Shown here piece after piece: positions 1 through 12,600 of a DNA stretch of 64,000 bases (position 1 is the first letter of the stretch; each line of letters starts with the position of its first letter). Position numbers and translations under genes: made by a program. Origin of the DNA: Rhyacichthys aspro (taxonomy: Eukaryota; Chordata; Actinopteri; Gobiiformes; Rhyacichthyidae). Location: NCBI GenBank assembly GCA_036850595.1, contig CM072161.1, positions 14,281,905 to 14,345,904 of the forward strand, written 5' to 3'. The notes under the pieces were generated by a model. It did no database searches, had not been told where the DNA came from, and saw nothing but the letters and a program-made list of their open reading frames with translations.

Positions 1-3000
1 AACTAACAATAACACTCACACCTAAATACATTTGTAACAGTAAAAGTTTAGCAGCATTTGTTAATCCCTCCATTTTGTTCCATGTATAAGAGTGAGTATT
101 AACGCGACTTGGACACGAACCAGCGTCGCAGTGATTCATGGACATTAGCCCAAGGCGCGTAAAGCAGCATGACATTAATATTTTTAGCGTGGCTTTTCAG
201 TAATGTTGAGTGAATGGTTTTGGAAGTGCGTTCTTTATTGTGTCAGCTTGGCAAAAGAACTTAGAAGCTCATGAATATTGTGTTGAAATTTCATGGAGGA
301 TTGGGATTGGGGTTAATCTTGAATCAGACTGTCTGCGGTTAGTGCTCAGAGATAAACGCTGCTAGCTCCAAGGTCAGAGGTGTCTTAACGTTTTTCTGAA
401 CCATAAATGCAAGTAACATGATAACTGTTTTAATTAATTTACATTTTCTGTCTTTCTATCTTTCTTTTTGGATTGAATTCTGACACACAAGCTCTCTGTT
501 ACCTCACATGAAGAGATATTGTATGATGAACCAGTATGATTCATTTATTCAATATGACAGTGCTCACACCTATTTATTAATTCAGACACAAACTACTGGC
601 TGTGTAAAATGTGAATCAGACCAATGATTGGCTCAGGGGATGGACTTTGGACATGGCTGTTAAAGGTAAAGAAAAAAAAAAGATTGTGATTAATCAGAGC
701 ACTATATACTTTGTTGTTGTATCAGTAAACCTTGCGATCTTAAACAAAGTTTGTTGTTGCCTCTGAGTCATCATCAAAAGGTTACACTTGCACTGTTCAA
801 TAAGGAACTAATTTAAATGGTAGAGTCGGGGCAAGTTCAGCAAGTTTTCATGCTTATTCTGCTGGAAGGCGGGAAAAACTCTGATGATCAAAGCACAATA
901 TAGAGCAGACCTCTGTCTTATACCAAAATCAAATCTCAGCAATCTGGAGGATGACAGCATACCAGTTCTATCGCAGATAACGAGGCACACTCCGAGATCC
1001 CTTCTAAATGCAGCCCAAATTATGCACTTGCATTTTGATCCACTGTTTCAATACAAAATGTTGTGGTGCAATGGAGTCCTTTGGTGTTCAGTCAATTCAG
1101 CATATTCTCGTTTGAAGATTTATGAAGGCCAAAATCAACAGATTAGCCTTGGCACGATCCATCCTTTTTATTGGTGCAGTGAAAACCCTTCTGTCTGGAC
1201 AAAAGTCCCGTCACGATAACTGCCTTTTAATGTGACGTAAATACTTATTTTCAATTGCTTTTAAGTTGTCATAATCCATTGACATTTATGCGCTTTCATT
1301 CTGCAAGAAAGTCAAATAAAAGGACATGAAGTATGGAGTGACTTTGGCGTCACAGTCTCAGCCTTTTTTAAGACATATGCCAGTGGATTACCTTGGTATT
1401 AATCTGTTATAACAGCGGAGGGGCATGTGACAGGCACACGAGGGGTGTTGTCTGATTTGAATTCATGTTGACGTGTTAGTGGACACTTTCTCCATGTGCC
1501 CTTGTCTTGTTTTCATTGTATTCCATCTAATGCAACGAAAATTAAAGTGTTTGGGAATAATGCGTCGCTTGTGACATTGAATGCATTTGTGGCTTTATGC
1601 TCATGTGTATGTAGGACTGCGTGTGTGCACTGCCCAGACAGATGTTAGGCACATAGATTAGGTCTGGCTGGGGTGTGTAATCCTGGTGTTACTGAGAACA
1701 GCGTGGATTTACAATCACCCACATAGCAGCCCCTCAACTGGGGAATGGTAATCTCCTTTCTACTTTTTCCCACTCATCTCTCACCTTTTCTTATGCCGTC
1801 TATCTTTCATTCCTCTCCTTATCCCTTATCCGTCTGTCCTTTCCTACTCTTCAGATCCAAAGGAATGTTATTACAAGCTGAGGGGAAAAAATGGAGCAGA
1901 GACAAAGGAAAAACTGGGGTGTAGTGAGGTTTTAGTGGCTTAGCTGAGTGAGTCTATGGTGTAAATGCCAGATGGTCCAATGAAAAGCCAGCACGGCTAA
2001 AGGGACTGGCAGGTTCTCATCAGTTTCCGCTGGTGCATGATGAATAAACACACCAGTCACTTTGTTTATTGCACTTGCCGCATCTGCCTTTGGTTTGACC
2101 CTGACTTTGTGTCTAGAACAGCCTGTATGCCTGGAAGACTACACAGAAGCCACAAAGTAAAGCTGCAGTTGTTGTTGTTGTTATTATTCTGGTCGAAGTA
2201 AAATAAGTTGCTCAGAAACAACTGGAAATTGATCTTGCCAAAAACCCTTGTTGCTTCAATGTAAATACATTTTTAGAGCTCAAATCACAATATGCTGGTT
2301 GTATTACACTATAACTGGGTATGCAACTGGGTTATAGACCTCGAAAAATGCCTTGATCTAGACTTTGAGACTGACCTGTTTGACCCCAACCATAAATACA
2401 GATCATCACACTATGAATATTGCAAAAGAAAAGACCATTTTGATTGACAAAAAGAGGTGACTTATTCCAGACCAGGCTACACAAAAGTTCAGTTCAGTGA
2501 TACTGAACCAATACAAAAGGCATGTATATTAAAAGTAAATAATATTGCAGAAGGGTGGAAGGGAGGGGAAGGAGATATAGCGGGACATTTTATTTGGCTA
2601 TTTCTCAGGAATTGCATTTGCTTTTGTGGTGCTATTGTATTTCCACTCACCAGGAGCCGTCAGATGCATGTCTGTCACAAAAGAATCAGGTGTTACATAT
2701 CAGACACTGCTGACAAGCACACTAAAGTCTTAAAAGAGAAAGACGTTATGTAATAAAATCCCAGGGTTTGTCTGGACCATCTGGACCCTGGTTAGGTTAG
2801 AAAATGCCCTCTTCAAGAGACATTGAATCAATTTGACATTATCTTAACAGGAAATACTTAAAAAGAATCAAACAGATAATAAAAAAGTTCTAGCTAAAGC
2901 TTGCATAATCTGTGTTGGGATAATTTAATAAACCATGAGTTTGCTTGAGTAAATGGCTTGTAGTTTTTCCCTCCTTCTGACTGCACTGCGGGAGTAGTCT

Positions 3001-3934
3001 ACCTGTGGTGTGCTGTTTGCATTTTTGTTTCTCGACAAGCCACACACAGACAGCTTTATATAATGTTACGTAAGATTTGTGCCTCCAAGGAAGCATGGGC
3101 TGCTCGGTTGCTGTGGGCAAAAACTCCTTCTCTTTATCCTTGTAAGACCTCAAATGAAGGCAGGTTCAAGTCACCACAGAAAAAAAAATATATTGAAAAG
3201 GAATATAGTTCAAAGCAAACAAATGTGGCACCTGCACCTTTCACAGCTCTCTGTTATCTACCTTGACACATGTTTAGCATATTATGCTAATTGATCAAAT
3301 CTAATTTTCTGTGTTGTGACAAGCTTAAAAGAAATGCAAGTGTAAGAAATAGGAAGCAGAAGAAGATTATTATTTTTTGGAGGATGTCTCCAGCAGTGAC
3401 AAGTCTCATTTAGTTTAATGCACATTTTACACAATCATAGAAAATAAGACATTTTTTTTCTCTGCACTTTGTACCTGTTGGACTTGTTTCTAGACTTGGT
3501 TCTAGCAGACAGTAAGAATAGAGTGGGAAGGAGCTGGCCCACATTTGACAACGAGCTATTACCGTCTATTTCACCAACACATACTGACATACTCTATGAG
3601 ATATGTATGAAATGTCTCAAAAAATCGAATATCCATTGCAACTCTTGACAAAACGGTTGCTGTCAGTCGCTGCTATCTGCAATCGTCTTCTGACCAAATA
3701 TCCATTGTTAATGCCGGTGGCATTTTTGGAGTTGTTTTACCCCTCTAGATATTCAAGCATGAAATCATTACATCCAGACTAACGTACCTCTGGTATATGT
3801 TTTGGAGTGGGTGTTTGGGTATGTCAAACAAGTCTGCTCTGTAGCTACATCAAAGAGACATGCAGCTTTCTGGGAATAGGGACATTAGGGTGGATTGCTC
3901 ATATACCACTTGAGCTTGTGCGTCTGTCTGTATG

Positions 3935-3939
<5 letters not shown>
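1..3939. other. intergenic, no gene seen
   Basis: AT-rich sequence with only isolated short frames on both strands (the longest, 884-1219, 111 codons, resembles nothing known). No RNA gene recognised. Confidence 0.7.

Positions 3940-4030
<91 letters not shown>
3940..4030. repeat. TA dinucleotide microsatellite
   Basis: About 45 uninterrupted TA units, self-complementary and so able to form a hairpin or cruciform. The open frames through it are artefacts. Confidence 0.98.
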
Positions 4031-4031
<1 letters not shown>

Positions 4032-6320
4032 TGATACACCTTAATTTGCTCAATTGCTTTCTGTATGACATGGAAAATGAAACACAAACATGATGAAGGA
4101 AATGTCTGGTTGCCATGGGAATGTCTTCTGTCAGACACTCGGGTTGGTGCTTGGTGCTGTTTATACAAGGAGGCTTGCCTGATAACAAGGACAAAGTTTG
4201 TGTCATCCCATAGAGGGGGTTGGGAGAGGGAATCATCAAAAAGCACAAAGGTTTCTCTCTCATCTCCTTGTTAGTTACAGTCGGAGTGCCAAGATGCAAT
4301 TTAGAGCACACTGACCACTTGCAGCAGTCAACCTTTTATCACCAATCAAGGATTAACAATGGGTCACTTTCTTCAGAAGAAGATAAAGCAATTAGGAAAT
4401 GCAACAGTGCTTGCTGGTAGCTGAACTCACTAACACTCTCTAATTATTGCTGTTGTTACTTGCATTATGTTGTGCCTGCTTAGAATAGTTTAATACATAC
4501 TAATGTCACCAATTGAGTTAGTACCTATCAGTGGTGTATTTAATTTAGCTTAACACACATTTCAAAATGAGGGGTCAGTTCTTTTGCACTGAGGAATTCA
4601 CTTTGAGATCATGTTTTAGTTTAAATAATGATCAACAAAGGTGTTTTACGTGTTCATCTTGTTCATTCAATAAACCTGTACTCATGCAGTGTACTGGACA
4701 CCTACTTAAAACGTTCATAAATATTTATCTGTGTTACAGCATACACGGTACATGAGATATTTGTTTCCAAATTGATGACATTTTAATTCTGTCATGATGC
4801 ATATGAAAGACATTTGGACATAATCAGGCCAAGGCTATTTGAAGCAATAAACAAATGTTTTTCATTTATAAATTAGAAAGAACATAGTGCAGGGCGACAG
4901 CACAGACATCTTCATTTTATATTGTCACAGTTTACTGCTTATTTGTGACCTTTTGGTGTAAGTTAAATTCATTTTGACAAGTTGAACATTTGTATAAACC
5001 TGTCAGGACAATTGCCCAGACGTATTTCATTTAAGATCATCATGTTCTGACATATTAGTAATAACTTTGACTACTAAGTTCGCCCATCAGCCATAGCAGT
5101 AGTCTTAAAAAGTAGTTAAAGTAGTATTGACAAGTTTTTATTTGTTCATATCTGTCAGATGAACAGGACTCAGAAAAAGTTTGTGCACCAACAGCAGAAG
5201 CACCTTTTTAAACTGTGTACTTCCAGACGCACAGTGTGCATAATTTGATCATTGCACAGGGTCAATGTGAAAACAGAGTCCAGCTCAATGGGACTGAGAG
5301 TACCACACAATAAACCACACACTCTCCTATGTAGCAGAGGAATTTGTTTCTCTGAGAAAATACAGGACCATAATAAGATTATACCTTATGTGTTAAACTG
5401 CTGCGTTCAACATTGTATACAACTAAAAATACTCTGAAATTACACACAACACATATGTTTCATTGAAGAACAAGAGATACTGTATATTCCCAACAATGTG
5501 GAAGATTTATGAGTCATTGTGTCTTTGCAGCAGAGTCTGGGATTTGTAAAATGAAACTGTCAGATTCCAGTAAGCAGCTAAAGAAAAAAGATGAACGACT
5601 AGACTGGCATGATGGGATTAACTCTCGTATGGGGATTATTTATCTCACATATGGATACAACTCATCCAAATAAAAAAATGCTGATGAAATTGATGGAGAA
5701 AGAAATTCTCTATAAGTCCATTCCAATTTCACTAAACCAAGCCTTTTTAAAATAAATAAAAATGTTTAATTGAAGAAGTGATACATTTTTAATATGGGGA
5801 AGGAACATAACATAAACAAGCAGCAAGCTCAGACTCTACTGTGGCCATATGCATATGTTCATTAGCTCAGTGGGTTAGGTTTTGTTGTCGAATCAGGGCT
5901 TAAGTTAACATTGAAATGCAACACTAACTCCAAAAATAACACACCTCCATTTAATTTACATTAATTTTATTTAGTTTTAAACAATTTTTTTTAAAGGGGA
6001 AACTGTGTGTTTACAATTTGCTTTGAGAATTTCAGATCTCTTGCTTAACAGCACACATTATGGCATATACAACAAACAAGAAAATATTTCTTACAGTATG
6101 GGGTTTAAGTCTCAGTTATTCTGCTCTTGTGTTTTCTGTGTTCACTTTCACACGGTATTCCCATGGCTTTGATTTAGGCTCCCGCATTGCACTCCACAGA
6201 TCTCAGACGGAGAGCCAGGTCAAGTGGAAAGTGTAGAGTGCCCACAGGTGTGACCGTGAGTCTGTGAGTGAGTGTGACCTGCTCGAGTTGGGACATGCTT
6301 CAACACCTCTCTTACACCCG
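4031..6320. other. intergenic between TA repeat and minisatellite
   Basis: No supported gene. Short frames at 4065-4420, 4567-4755 and 5252-5437 show no domain or splice context. Confidence 0.7.
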
Positions 6321-7050
6321 CACGGAGGAACACGGAAGAGCACGGAGGAGCACGGAGGAACACGGAGGAACACGGAGGAGCACGGAGGAACAGGGAGGAA
6401 CAGGGAGGAACACAGAGGAGCATGGAGGAGCACGGAGGAACAGGGAGGAGCACGGAGGAGCATGGAGGAGCACGGAGGAACAGGGAGGAGCACGGAGGAG
6501 CATGGAGGAGCACGGAGGAACACGGAGGAGCATGGAGGAGCACGGAGGAACACGGAGGAACACGGAGGAGCACGGAGGAACACGGAGGAACACGGAGGAG
6601 CATGGAGGAGCAAGGAGGAACACGGAGGAGCATGGAGGAGCAAGGAGGAACACGGAGGAGCACGGAGGAACACGGAGGAACACGGAGGAGCATGGAGGAA
6701 CACGGAGGAACAGGGAGGAGCATGGAGGAGCACGGAGGAACACGGAGGAACACGGAGGAGCACGGAGGAACACGGAGGAACACGGAGGAGCATGGAGAAA
6801 CATGGAGGAACACGGAGGAACAGGGAGGAACATGGAGGAGCAGGGAGGAACACGGAGGAACAGGGAGGAGCACGGAGGAACAGGGAGGAGCACGGAGGAA
6901 CATGGAGGAACACGGAGGAACACGGAGGAGCATGGAGGAGCATGGAGGAACAGGGAGGAACATGGAGGAACACAGAGGAACACGGAGGAGCACGGAGGAG
7001 CACGGAGGAACACGGAGGAACACGGAGGAGCACGGAGGAACAGGGAGGAG
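6321..7050. repeat. 10-bp minisatellite, 73 units
   Basis: Tandem 10-mers of consensus CACGGAGGAA/G run without a single indel. Changes fall mainly at unit position 3 (C, T, G, sometimes A) and position 10 (A or G). The T variant and the rare CACAG units fit CpG deamination of CACGG. Purine-rich on the plus strand. All six frames are largely open because the unit lacks stops; this is not a gene. Confidence 0.98.
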
Positions 7051-7882
7051 GCAGGAATGAAGAATGGATGGACGGACACTGGACTGTGGGGCATAGGTGA
7101 CAGTAAACCAGACCAGCCATGTTACCACACACTCACTGACTGTCATATGCTTTGAGTGTTTAGTGTGTTACAGTAAAATCTCTCTTAATACAAAAATACA
7201 AAACCTTTCAAGGCATATAATTTGTCATTTCTGCCTGGTTTATTTAAATATGCAATTTAAATTCAAGAACAATGGCTTTTAAAATACACTCATTTAATGG
7301 CATGATTATTAAACCCACATTTGAATTCTCTAATGGCAGTGTACCCTTGAAGTTTCATAATGTTAAAAGTGTTTTATTTTCAGGAAAACAAAGTTACATC
7401 ATCATATTTAATCCAGTCTATTTTAATGTATTCTGTACATCCTTTAGAGTCTGTCCTGAAAGCGTAATGTGAACATTTTAAGTCTTGTTTACAACATATT
7501 CTTATCTCACCTGCCATTTAACAAAAATACTTTGCAGCTAGAGGTTTAATCTCATTTACATTCTGTTGGTTGAGCATGAACGAGGAGAAGCATAACGCTG
7601 CTATCAATGGAGCAAAAGCAACCATGTGTAGCTGTTATGCATGAGTGAATGTGTACTTCACGGCTGCGTTCCCACATAACTCCTAAAGCCTTTAAGCACA
7701 TAGTGTAGATCATGTGTTAATGCCAGGTGGGAAGACGGCTGCAAAATTTAGCCTCAAAATGAGGTCTATGGATAAAGCGAGCTGCACTGGGGTTGGAATA
7801 CCCATGATGCTCTGGTGCAGTGGCATTAGTTTAATTGTTATACAAACCAGATTAAAGTAAATCATAGGTTTTAATTCTGGCA
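7051..7882. other. intergenic between minisatellite and fat3 3' end
   Basis: AT-rich, no gene seen. Could include distal fat3 3' UTR if the end assigned above is too near. Confidence 0.6.
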
Positions 7883-8922
7883 TTTATTAAAGGCATCCAT
7901 GTCAAAATCTACCTTAAAACATGTAAAACATCACTGACATAGAGAAAATGTGTAGCTTTTTTTTTTTTTCCCAACAGATGAACTAGAGCTCCCTATTTCA
8001 GGTGATATTTTATATCACTTTTTCACAGTGAGGAAAGCTGCAGTAAACCATGCTTTATAATAAAAACCACTTGAAATGAGTTGACTTTTAGCATTACTGA
8101 AATGTTTTGTCTGTGATAACCTGAGTGTGGTGAGCTATGTGAACAAAGGGAGTAGCACATTTACATTCAGCAGATGGTCATTTTGTTTTCAACCGTGAAC
8201 TAGTGTAGTACCAGTGTTTCCCTGCTGTTAGCAGGACCAGTCCATGTTTAACATTGTCGTCTGTTTAATTTTAAGAGAAGTACTATAATTTAACAAAGAT
8301 TTACAATAAGCAACGCCAGAAACTATACAGCCTTATAATTATTAATATATAAAGTCATTTTGATGGTTCCTCAACATGAAAAAAGAAGAACCACTCTCTC
8401 TTAGATATAGAGCACCCACCAGGTGTAAATCCTAAAAAGTTACTTAGTGTTGCTTTAAAACAAAAAGCACATGAAATTGACATTTTAACCAATAATTGCC
8501 AGTGTGTCATGATATAAGCACCTATGTATGTGCATACAGTATGAAACAAGGCAACATTAAAAAAAATACACAACATCAGGAAAAAACATGTAAACTGTTT
8601 TATAATGTTAATAAATTCTATGTTTACTGATGTATTAATATTACACTGGTTCACACTATTAAGCGATCCTTGTAGCTTGTTGATAGCATCTATAGCAGCT
8701 TATTTTCCTTTGCCTGTAAATGAGCTGGAGGATCCGTGGAGGATTAGTGTTTAATTTAAGTTGGATTAATGTGCAGACTAAAAAAATATATGGTAATATT
8801 TTAATCATTTTCAGGTGGCAAAACGCTAGGGTCATATTATTAATGTCAAGTGTAATAAAACGGGGGTGACTGCTTTTGTTAATTAATATGAATAATAGAT
8901 CTAGTAATAGTGCATTGTGTGC
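7883..8922 (-). other. fat3: probable fat3 3' UTR
   Basis: AT-rich and without a believable ORF directly after the fat3 stop. The nearest minus-strand AATAAA is at 7888-7883; ATTAAA variants lie earlier at 8755-8750 and 8269-8264, so the true end could be nearer. The extent is a guess. Confidence 0.3.
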
Positions 8923-9617
8923 TCATTGAAATGAGTCCCATCCGCTGGTGGGTTCAGATCCGGTCGAAGCTCGATTTATTCGTGTGGCTCTTCTGGCTCT
9001 GAGGGACACCAGGTTCAGAAGTCGTTCTAGTTCATCCCCTGGGCTGGTCAGACTGTCGGCATTAAGCTCTACTTGTTCCTCCTGAGAGCTCCTCCATGAT
9101 CCAGTCTGTAAGTCCCACGCTCGGAGTGGAGGTAAGAGCTGGGCGGGGTGTAGGTTGAGGCCGGGCGGGCTGGACGGGTATCCCTCGTAGGCTGGACGAG
9201 TTGGGGGTAAAGTGTCGTAAAGGCCTTCTGTGTCTTGATTTTCTGCCTCAAGTCTGGTTTCTCTGTATTCCTCGTAAACAGGGGAGTTATTCTCATTGAA
9301 CACTCCAATGTCCCTATCTTCGTTGATGTTACTTGTCTTGTCTTGTCGGTCCAGGACACGCCTTCGCTCCCATTCGCCTGACTGGTTTCTCTCCCACTGA
9401 AACAGCCTCTTACCACTACCTCGTGCTCTTCCTCTGTCACTGCCATTGCCGCTATAGCTCATGACTCTGTAATCTAGCTGGAGTGAGCGTGTGCTGCCGC
9501 CTCGCCTCATACTCTGCTGGGTGTCGCCCAAGTCATAGTGGGACCCCAACTCTGGGGGATGCAGGCGTGAGGGCGATAACCAACTTGCTGTCTGACTGGA
9601 TGACTCCCAGTGGCATG
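8923..9617 (-). CDS. fat3: fat3 exon 50: terminal coding exon
   Basis: Phase 1, ending at TGA 8925-8923. CHWESSSQTASWLSPSRL matches the Fat YHWDTSDWMP block. LYDTLPPTRPAYEGYPSSPP and LHPAQLLPPLRAW echo the FAT3 region with EALPPSQP and FHPSQYLPP, supporting this frame. The end, TSGWDSFQ, has no PDZ ligand like the TEV or TQV endings of FAT1/FAT3, and no FPPPP motif is seen. The acceptor is ttatcag at 9618-9619. Confidence 0.88.
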
Positions 9618-12600
9618 CTGATAAGACAAGGACAAACATAATCAAAACAACTCCTAGGACAGACTGCCAAATCACTAAATATATGTAGCTCAATTTGTGT
9701 CTTGTGTCACTAACTGTCTTTCTGCATTGTGAGCCAGAAATTACATTATCCATTTCCAACAGGAAAGGCCATTAGAAGGTGCCATGTCAATAAATCGACT
9801 TAGCTTTAATACAACAGCACCACAGTGGTGTAATTTATTACGATGTAAAAGTAGTGACACAAGCTGACATGCATCAGTGACTAATAGGGCTGACGTAAAC
9901 ATGTTCAAATCACTACACATCTAAACTCAATACACACAACAGCACAACAAGAGGTGCCAGCATCTCAAGTTTATCCATCCTAATAAACAGGCTCTGTTCA
10001 GCCCATTTTCATTATTACCCCAAAATATGAACTTTGACCTGTCATCTTTGTCTTTTATTATGCTCCTTCTTGAGTTTTTCAGGGTCCTGATCTCATTTCT
10101 GTTGAAGTTTCTCCAGAGGCTTGTACATAAGGAGGCTGAATGTTTGCACATGTTTTATTTGTAGAGTTTGTTTGAATTAGCAATACTTTCCACTTCTCTT
10201 TTATTGAAGACAATAAAAAGCCTGATCCCCAAAGTGATAGTTAAAGCTGAGGTACTTATAAGGTCAGTGCATTGCAGTTTACAACAGGAGGGAAGTATCT
10301 TCAAGAAGAGAAGTAAAACTATTATCACTGTAGAATGTATTAAGCATCTTCTCAGGCTTCTCCTTGACAATGGTATTCCCAAAGTGAATATGTTGACCTC
10401 TATTGCTCGATCTCATTGTGTGAGTTCCCTCCTGGCACTTCTTTCCACAGTCAAAAGACATCCATGAAAGTGAATTGGTGAATTTAAATAAATATGAGAG
10501 TGAATGAGAGGGTCAGCCCTCAGTCATGTGATAAACTGATGACTGTCCAGGGTGCAGACTGCCTCCGCCCTAGGTCAGAGGAAATACCACGGCCCCAGGA
10601 AGTAGCAGAAAATTCTCCAAACAGGGGCATTATGGCCACCATTTGTGATCATACATTAAATATGGATGACTACCTCACATAACCCCACTTCAAACAATCT
10701 GAAGTATAATTTATGCCTCATGTGAAAACAAGCCTGTAATTAGCTTCACTTCTATCTGTGTCAATATTTCTAGTAGTACTTCTGAGGCACTCTTTTTAAT
10801 GTTGCATAATTGGACCTCCTTTTTGGCATATCTCTATTGTGTAAAAAATAAATAAAGTCCACATCTTTTTATGCCCTGAAATGGAATGAAATAGGAATGG
10901 ACACTACAACTTCACAAACCACAGCATGCAGGTTGCATAATTCATGCTTAAGTTAATGAGCTGAGTGAAAAAAAATCTCATATTGATGAAGCAAGGAGAG
11001 CCAGAGGGGTCACCCTCTGTGTGGGATGGAGGGTGTACTTCATTAGCACTGCCAGCCCTTGGTATATAATGCATGCCACGTGCCAACAGAGATGTGTAAT
11101 CCACTGTGGTTGCCAACAAGCCACAAAACATCTAAGGGTGCACGCTGTGCTGCTGGACCAAGTCAGTTTCTTAAAAATTTCTAAAAGTAAAAGGATAAGA
11201 AGGGACAAAAATAAATGAATGTGCTTACAATCCACAAGGTACTCTTTGACGAACTCTAAACAAATCTCACTGTTGTTCTGCAGGTGGCGACTCACTGTCA
11301 GTAAATGGAAAACAAAACAAATATCTCATGGGACAAAAAGCCTTTGATGATGAAATGCTCTCCACACAGAAACAGGTGAACACTGACATACATGCGAAAT
11401 TATGACACAAAAGAAAACGCACTTGATAACAGAAGATGAGTGCAGGCAGAGAGCCATTTAGCACATCAATGATACATGTAAACGAGGGATAACACACACT
11501 AATAGTTCAAATGAGTCACAAGAACATAGTCATGCAGTTGTGTTGCAACAATAAACACCATGCAAGAAATCTCTCTGTGGACATGAAGAATTTGACCATT
11601 AATGGACCATAAGGTTCTGTTTACACCTTATGTTGTTTCACTGATCTTAATTTCAACATATTTCACCAGTGTACACTCAATTCAATCAATTGAGTATTTT
11701 TTCTCTTGGGGTTTGGAACAAAAATAAATAGTCATGGGTTATGCAAAATTAGACTTGTTTTTGTAATAAAATGTTAATGTTGGTAAGTAAAATAACCACC
11801 CCCTGAACAAAGAGACACACTAATTAATTGCAAATTAACATGGTTTTAAGTAAGTGTTATGAAGCCTTTTTGTACAAGCAGACCTCTGTGCTGCACATTA
11901 ATTTGCAGCAGCTAAAAAGACATTTGCTGCTTTTAGTGTGACATAAAGAGATACAAGTTGCCTTCATTTGTACCATTTTGTGCCAACTTGATGTTCGACT
12001 CAAAGTGGCCTCAAACTCCACAGAGATTCTCGCTACAGAAAGGGTGAAAGCTTTGCTTTGCTTAAAGCATGGGCCGCTACACACCACTTGACCAAGTGCT
12101 TTAATCTCAGCATAATTTAAATAATCCTTATTAACAATTTAGACGTGCTTGTGTAAGCCACATACCCGCTTTGCATAATTGTGCCAAGATAATGTCTAAA
12201 TGAACTTACATGGAATACTGAATGTGGCCTTTACAGATTTGGGTGTGACATATTAACATAACACTGGACGAAAAATAAACATTTCTGGTACAGTTTTTGA
12301 TCTTGATTACATATCTTGAATTGTACAATATGGAAACAGAAAGCCGAAAATGTATTTCAAACCACTGTAATCAATACATCCATTTGTTGTGCACTAGTTC
12401 AATGTACAACTGATTAACTTGTACAAGCTGACATATTGACTGTGTTATTTGTCTGTTGCTTGGAAACCAGTAGTTAGAAGTCAGTCAACACTTGTTACTG
12501 GAGACTGGACATTTACATTCAAAGTCGAGGCAGAAGAAAAGAATCACTGCACAAATGGCAGTCTCTTCTGTATGGAGTCTGATAAAGTATTTAAAAAAAT

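Noticed and set aside
884..1219. 111-codon plus-strand frame
   Set aside because: No recognisable family, codon pattern or splice context; length expected by chance in AT-rich DNA of this size.
3807..4311. Frames with long Tyr-Ile repeats
   Set aside because: Translation of the TA microsatellite.
6203..7155. Long overlapping frames of about 210-310 codons on both strands rich in EEHGG or SSVFLRAPPC
   Set aside because: They are produced by the stop-free 10-bp repeat, which is open in all frames, and have no start context or homology.
8355..8654. 99-codon minus-strand frame after fat3
   Set aside because: Lies in the probable 3' UTR and low-complexity hydrophobic composition suggests chance.
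9069..9446. 125-codon minus frame within the fat3 last exon
   Set aside because: Out of frame with the exon chain; the other frame joins exons 47-49 in phase and matches Fat tail blocks.
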